From contig BSYQ01000011.1 in assembly GCA_030272585.1 (NCBI GenBank), forward strand, positions 3,968,001 to 4,032,000: 64,000 bases of DNA, read 5' to 3'. The notes beneath the pieces are model-generated. The model saw only the letters and a program-made list of their open reading frames with translations. It did not search any database and was not told the origin of the DNA. Below are positions 60,301-64,000 of the stretch, one piece after another. A program made the position numbers and the translations under genes. The DNA comes from Bryopsis sp. KO-2023. Taxonomy: Eukaryota > Chlorophyta > Ulvophyceae > Bryopsidales > Bryopsidaceae. How positions within the stretch are numbered: the first letter of the stretch is position 1; every line of letters starts with the position of its first letter.

Positions 60301-63300
60301 ATCCTGTTTTTCTGATGGAGTTTCTTCTCCTTCAGCGGGAGTTTCTGAATCGGTGTCCGGCGACCCCACTCCAGTTGCCTTCAGATCAGACTGTTGGCCA
60401 GGGCGTGTTTGATCGGTACCAGGCTTCTCTTCTTTCCCATCCCTGGCTGCTGAACCACCCACATCCGTCTTGTCCCCTCCCTCCTCATCCTGTTTTTCTG
60501 ATGGAGTTTCTTCTCCTTCAGCGGGTGTTTCTGAATCGGTGTCCGGCGACCCCACTCCAGTTGCCTTCAGATCAGACTGTTGGCCAGGGCGTGTTTGATC
60601 GGTACCAGGCTTCTCTTCTTTCCCATCCCTGGCTGCTGAACCACCCACATCTGTCTTGTCCCCTCCCTCCTCATCCTGTTTTTCTGATGGAGTTTCTTCT
60701 CCTTCAGCGGGTGTTTCTGAATCGGTGTCCGGCGACCCCACTCCAGTTGCCTTCAGATCAGACTGTTGGCCAGGGCGTGTTTGATCGGTACCAGGCTTCT
60801 CTTCTTTCCCATCCCTGGCTGCTGAACCACCCACATCCGTCTTGTCCCCTCCCTCCTTATCCTGTTTTTCTGATGGAGTTTCTTCTCCTTCAGCGGGAGT
60901 TTCTGATCCGGTGTCCGAAGACCCAACCTCAATCTTGTCCCCTCCCTCCTCATCCTGTTTTTCTGATGGAGTTTCTTCCCCTTCAGCGGGAGTTTCTGAA
61001 TCGGTGTCCGGAGACCCCACTCCAGTTGCCTTCAGATCAGACTCCTGGCCAGGGGATGTTTGATCGGATTCTGGCTTCTCTTCTTCCCCATCCCTGGGTC
61101 CTGGACCACCCACATCCGTCGATACCACTCCCTTCGCATCCTGTTTTCCCGCTTGAGTTTTTTCCCCATCAGAAGGGGTCTCAGATTCGGTGTCGAGAGA
61201 GCCCAATCCGGTTGCCTTCAGATCAGACTGTTGGCCAGGGCGTGTTTGATCCACATCTTGATTCTCTCCTCCCCCATCCATGGCTTCTGCACCACCCACA
61301 TCAATCTTTTCCTCTCCCACTGTTTTTCCCGATGGAGTTGCATCGCCATCAGCTGGGGTTTGCGAATCGGTGTCCGGCGACCCCACTCCAGTTGCCTTCA
61401 GATCAGACTGTTGGCCAGCGCGTGTTTGATCCACATCTTGATTCTCTCCTCCCCCATCCATGGCTTCTGGACCACCCACATCAATCTTTTCCTCTCCCAC
61501 TGTTTTTCCCGAAGGAGTTGCATCGCCATCACCTGGGGTTTGCGAATCGGTGCCAGGAGACCCAACTCCGGTCGCCTTCAGATCAGACTGCTGGCTAGGG
61601 GGTGTATGATCCACATCTTGATTCTCTCCTCCCCCATCCATGGCTTCTGCACCACCCACATCAATCTTTTCCTCTCCCACTGTTTTTCCCGATGGAGTTG
61701 CATCGCCATCAGCTGGGGTTTGCGAATCGGTGTCCGGCGACCCCACTCCAGTTGCCATCAGATCAGACTGTTGGCCAGCGCGTGTTTGATCCACATCTTG
61801 ATTCTCTCCTCCCCCATCCATGGCTTCTGCACCACCCACATCAATCTTTTCCTCTCCCACTGTTTTTCCCGATGGAGTTGCATCGCCATCAGCTGGGGTT
61901 TGCGAATCGGTGTCCGGCGACCCCACTCCAGTTGCCTTCAGATCAGACTGTTGGCCAGCGCGTGTTTGATCCACATCTTGATTCTCTCCTCCCCCATCCA
62001 TGGCTTCTGGACCACCCACATCAATCTTTTCCTCTCCCACTGTTTTTCCCGATGGAGTTGCATCGCCATCAGCTGGGGTTTGCGAATCGGTGCCAGGAGA
62101 CCCAACTCCGGTCGCCTTCAGATCAGACTGCTGGCTAGGGGGTGTCTGATCCACATCTTGATTCTCTCCTCCCCCATCCATGGCTTCTGCACCACCCACA
62201 TCAATCTTTTCCTCTCCCACTGTTTTTCCCGATGGAGTTGCATCGCCATCAGCTGGGGTTTGCGAATCGGTGTCCGGCGACCCCACTCCAGTAGCCTTCA
62301 GATCAGACTGTTGGCCAGGGCGTGTTTGATCGGTACCAGGCTTCTCTTCTTTCCCATCCCTGGCTGCTGAACCACCCACATCAATCTTTTCCTCTCCCAC
62401 TGTTTTTCCCGATGGAGTTGCATCGCCATCAGCTGGGGTTTGCGAATCGGTGTCCGGCGACCCCACTCCAGTTGCCTTCAGGTCAGACTCCTGGCCAGGG
62501 CGTGTTTGATCGGTACCAGGCTTCTCTTCTTTCCCATCCCTGGCTGCTGAACCACCCACATCCGTCTTGTCCCCTCCCTCCTCATCCTGTTTTTCTGATG
62601 GACTTTCTTCTCCTTCAGCGGGAGTTTCTGAATCGGTGTCCGGCGACCCCACTCCAGTTGCCTTCAGGTCAGACTCCTGGCCAGGGGATGTTTGATCGGA
62701 TTCTGGCTTCTCTTCTTCCCCATCCCTGGGTCCTGGACCACCCACATCCGTCGATACCACTCCCTTCGCATCCTGTTTTCCCGCTTGAGTTTTTTCCCCA
62801 TCAGAAGGGGTCTCAGATTCGGTGTCGAGAGAGCCCAATCCGGTTGCCTTCAGGTCAGACTCCTGGCCAGGGGATGTTTGATCGGATTCTGGCTTCTCTT
62901 CTTCCCCATCCCTGGGTCCTGGACCACCCACATCCGTCGATATCACTCCCTTCGCATCCTGTTTTCCCGCTTGAGTTTTTTCCCCATCAGAAGAGGTCTC
63001 AGATTCGGTGTCGAGAGAGCCAGCTCCGGTCGCCTTCAGATCAGACTGCTGGCTAGGGGGTGTCTGATCCACATCTTGATTCTCTCCTCCCCCATCCATG
63101 GCTTCTGGACCACCCACATCAATTTTTTCCTCTCCCACTGTTTTTCCTGATGGAGTTGCATCGCCATCAGCTGGGGTTTGCGAATCGGTGTCCGGCGACC
63201 CAACTCCAGTTGCCTTCAGATCAGACTGTTGGCCAGGGCGTGTTTGATCGGTACCAGGCTTCTCTTCTTTCCCATCCCTGGCTGCTGAACCACCCACATC

Positions 63301-64000
63301 CGTCTTGTCCCCTCCCTCCTCATCCTGTTTTTCTGATGGAGTTTCTTCTCCTTCAGCGGGTGTTTCTGAATCGGTGTCCGGAGACCCCACTCCAGTTGCC
63401 TTCAGATCAGACTGTTGGCCAGGGCGTGTTTGATCGGTACCAGGCTTCTCTTCTTTCCCATCCCTGGCTGCTGAACCACCCACATCCGTCTTGTCCCCTC
63501 CCTCCTCATCCTGTTTTTCTGATGGAGTTTCTTCTCCTTCAGCGGGAGTTTCTGAATCGGTGTCCGGCGACCCCACTCCAGTTGCCTTCAGATCAGACTG
63601 TTGGCCAGGGCGTGTTTGATCGGTACCAGGCTTCTCTTCTTTCCCATCCCTGGCTGCTGAATCACCCACATCCGTCTTGTCCCCTCCCTCCTCATCCTGT
63701 TTTTCTGATGGAGTTTCTTCTCCTTCAGCGGGTGTTTCTGAATCGGTGTCCGGAGACCCCACTCCAGTTGCCTTCAGATCAGACTGTTGGCCAGGGCGTG
63801 TTTGATCGGTACCAGGCTTCTCTTCTTTCCCATCCCTGGCTGCTGAACCACCCACATCCGTCTTGTCCCCTCCCTCCTCATCCTGTTTTTCTGATGGAGT
63901 TTCTTCTCCTTCAGCGGGAGTTTCTGAATCGGTGTCCGGAGACCCCACTCCAGTTGCCTTCAGATCAGACTGTTGGCCAGGGCGTGTTTGATCGGTACCA
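35267..64000 (-). CDS. Giant tandem-repeat acidic disordered protein (5' end beyond window)
   Basis: Two exons are visible: the last, 36030-35267 (253 aa, TGA stop), and the penultimate, 36129 to beyond 64000, joined by a 98-bp GT-AG intron in phase 1. The penultimate exon is one open frame of at least 27.8 kb (over 9,270 codons) made of about 150 units of 60-62 aa. A typical unit has 17 acidic and 7 basic residues, no Cys, no aromatic residue and one Leu, so the protein should be disordered and strongly negative (about -10 per unit). Each unit ends in SDLKATG. Ser/Thr followed by acidic residues (DTDSETPAEGEE) offers many potential CK2-type sites. After the array come KRDAEGG and an acidic Ser/Gly segment. 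The last exon encodes a second, Pro/Leu/acidic repeat domain with cores like PPLELPVLGGGLEGSEEP. The start and any N-terminal domain lie outside the window. No known family is recognised; function unknown. Confidence 0.85.
36284..64000 (-). repeat. Coding minisatellite array with higher-order repeats
   Basis: Three unit types alternate. A (186 bp) carries SETPAEGEETPSEKQDEEGG and GSAARDGKEEKPGTDQTRPG. B (180 bp) carries SQTPADGDATPSGKTVGEEK and GPEAMDGGGENQGVDQ. C (186 bp) carries SETPSDGEKTQAGKQDAKG and GPGPRDGEEEKPESDQTSPG. Extra 93-bp half units are inserted: a DKIEVGSSDTG type near 38.2, 41.0, 44.1, 47.3, 49.2, 54.6, 58.8 and 60.8 kb, a DKIGVAAPDT type near 38.9, 41.5, 44.8, 49.9, 55.2 and 59.5 kb, and two DKIGVASPDT copies near 37.2 kb. 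These markers reveal blocks of about 2-6 kb that recur nearly unchanged. The array continues past the window edge. Confidence 0.95.

Noticed and set aside
36207-63150. Many long plus-strand open frames (up to 581 codons) across the array
   Set aside because: They are mirror images of the coding repeats; three frames stay open because each unit lacks stops in those phases. They repeat with the array and encode no recognisable domain.
36284-64000. CRISPR-like regular repeat
   Set aside because: Units are contiguous with no unique spacers, are far too long, and encode a continuous protein frame.

Overview
The window is nuclear DNA from a plastid-bearing eukaryote, most likely an alga. Genes are split by GT-AG introns with long poly-T tracts before the acceptors, homopolymer runs are common between genes, and there are no bacterial operons. 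The plastid inference rests on an ORANGE (OR) gene, whose protein acts in plastids, supported by a plant-type prolyl 4-hydroxylase with a ShKT tail and an organellar helical-repeat protein. A possible signal peptide ahead of the OR transit region would fit a secondary plastid (for example a chlorarachniophyte), but I cannot name the organism from sequence alone.

Left part (1-27 kb), ordinary low-density gene space: the C-terminal exons of exocyst subunit EXO70 (+); an unassigned multipass membrane protein (-); an organellar octotricopeptide/RAP-type helical-repeat protein (+); a secreted protein whose exon phases join two Kazal domains to a GH9 cellulase-like domain (+); an intronless BTB-SPRY protein (+); a prolyl 4-hydroxylase with ShKT domain (+); a small putative tail-anchored protein (-); a small basic protein (-) arranged head to head with OR (+). 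Only the prolyl hydroxylase and the Kazal-GH9 protein have obvious secretory signals.

Right part (28-64 kb), a recently rearranged locus. A 2.4-kb segment is present twice (28.3-30.65 kb and 33.85-36.3 kb). Each copy holds the 3' end of the same gene family on the minus strand. Copy 1 closes a short gene of about 308 aa that carries less than one repeat unit. Copy 2 closes a giant gene whose penultimate exon is one uninterrupted reading frame of at least 27.8 kb, about 150 in-frame units of 60-62 aa, still open at the window edge. Between the two copies lie a CDCA7-type zinc finger gene (zf-4CXXC_R1), a 156-bp hAT-type MITE beside its stop codon, a 75-bp tandem repeat, and an inverted copy of the prolyl hydroxylase 3'UTR.

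The items most worth follow-up are the giant disordered repeat protein with its short neighbour as a model of its origin, and the Kazal-GH9 fusion, whose GH9 domain has lost the catalytic-base aspartates. All exon boundaries are read by eye from splice consensus and phase; none is supported by transcripts.
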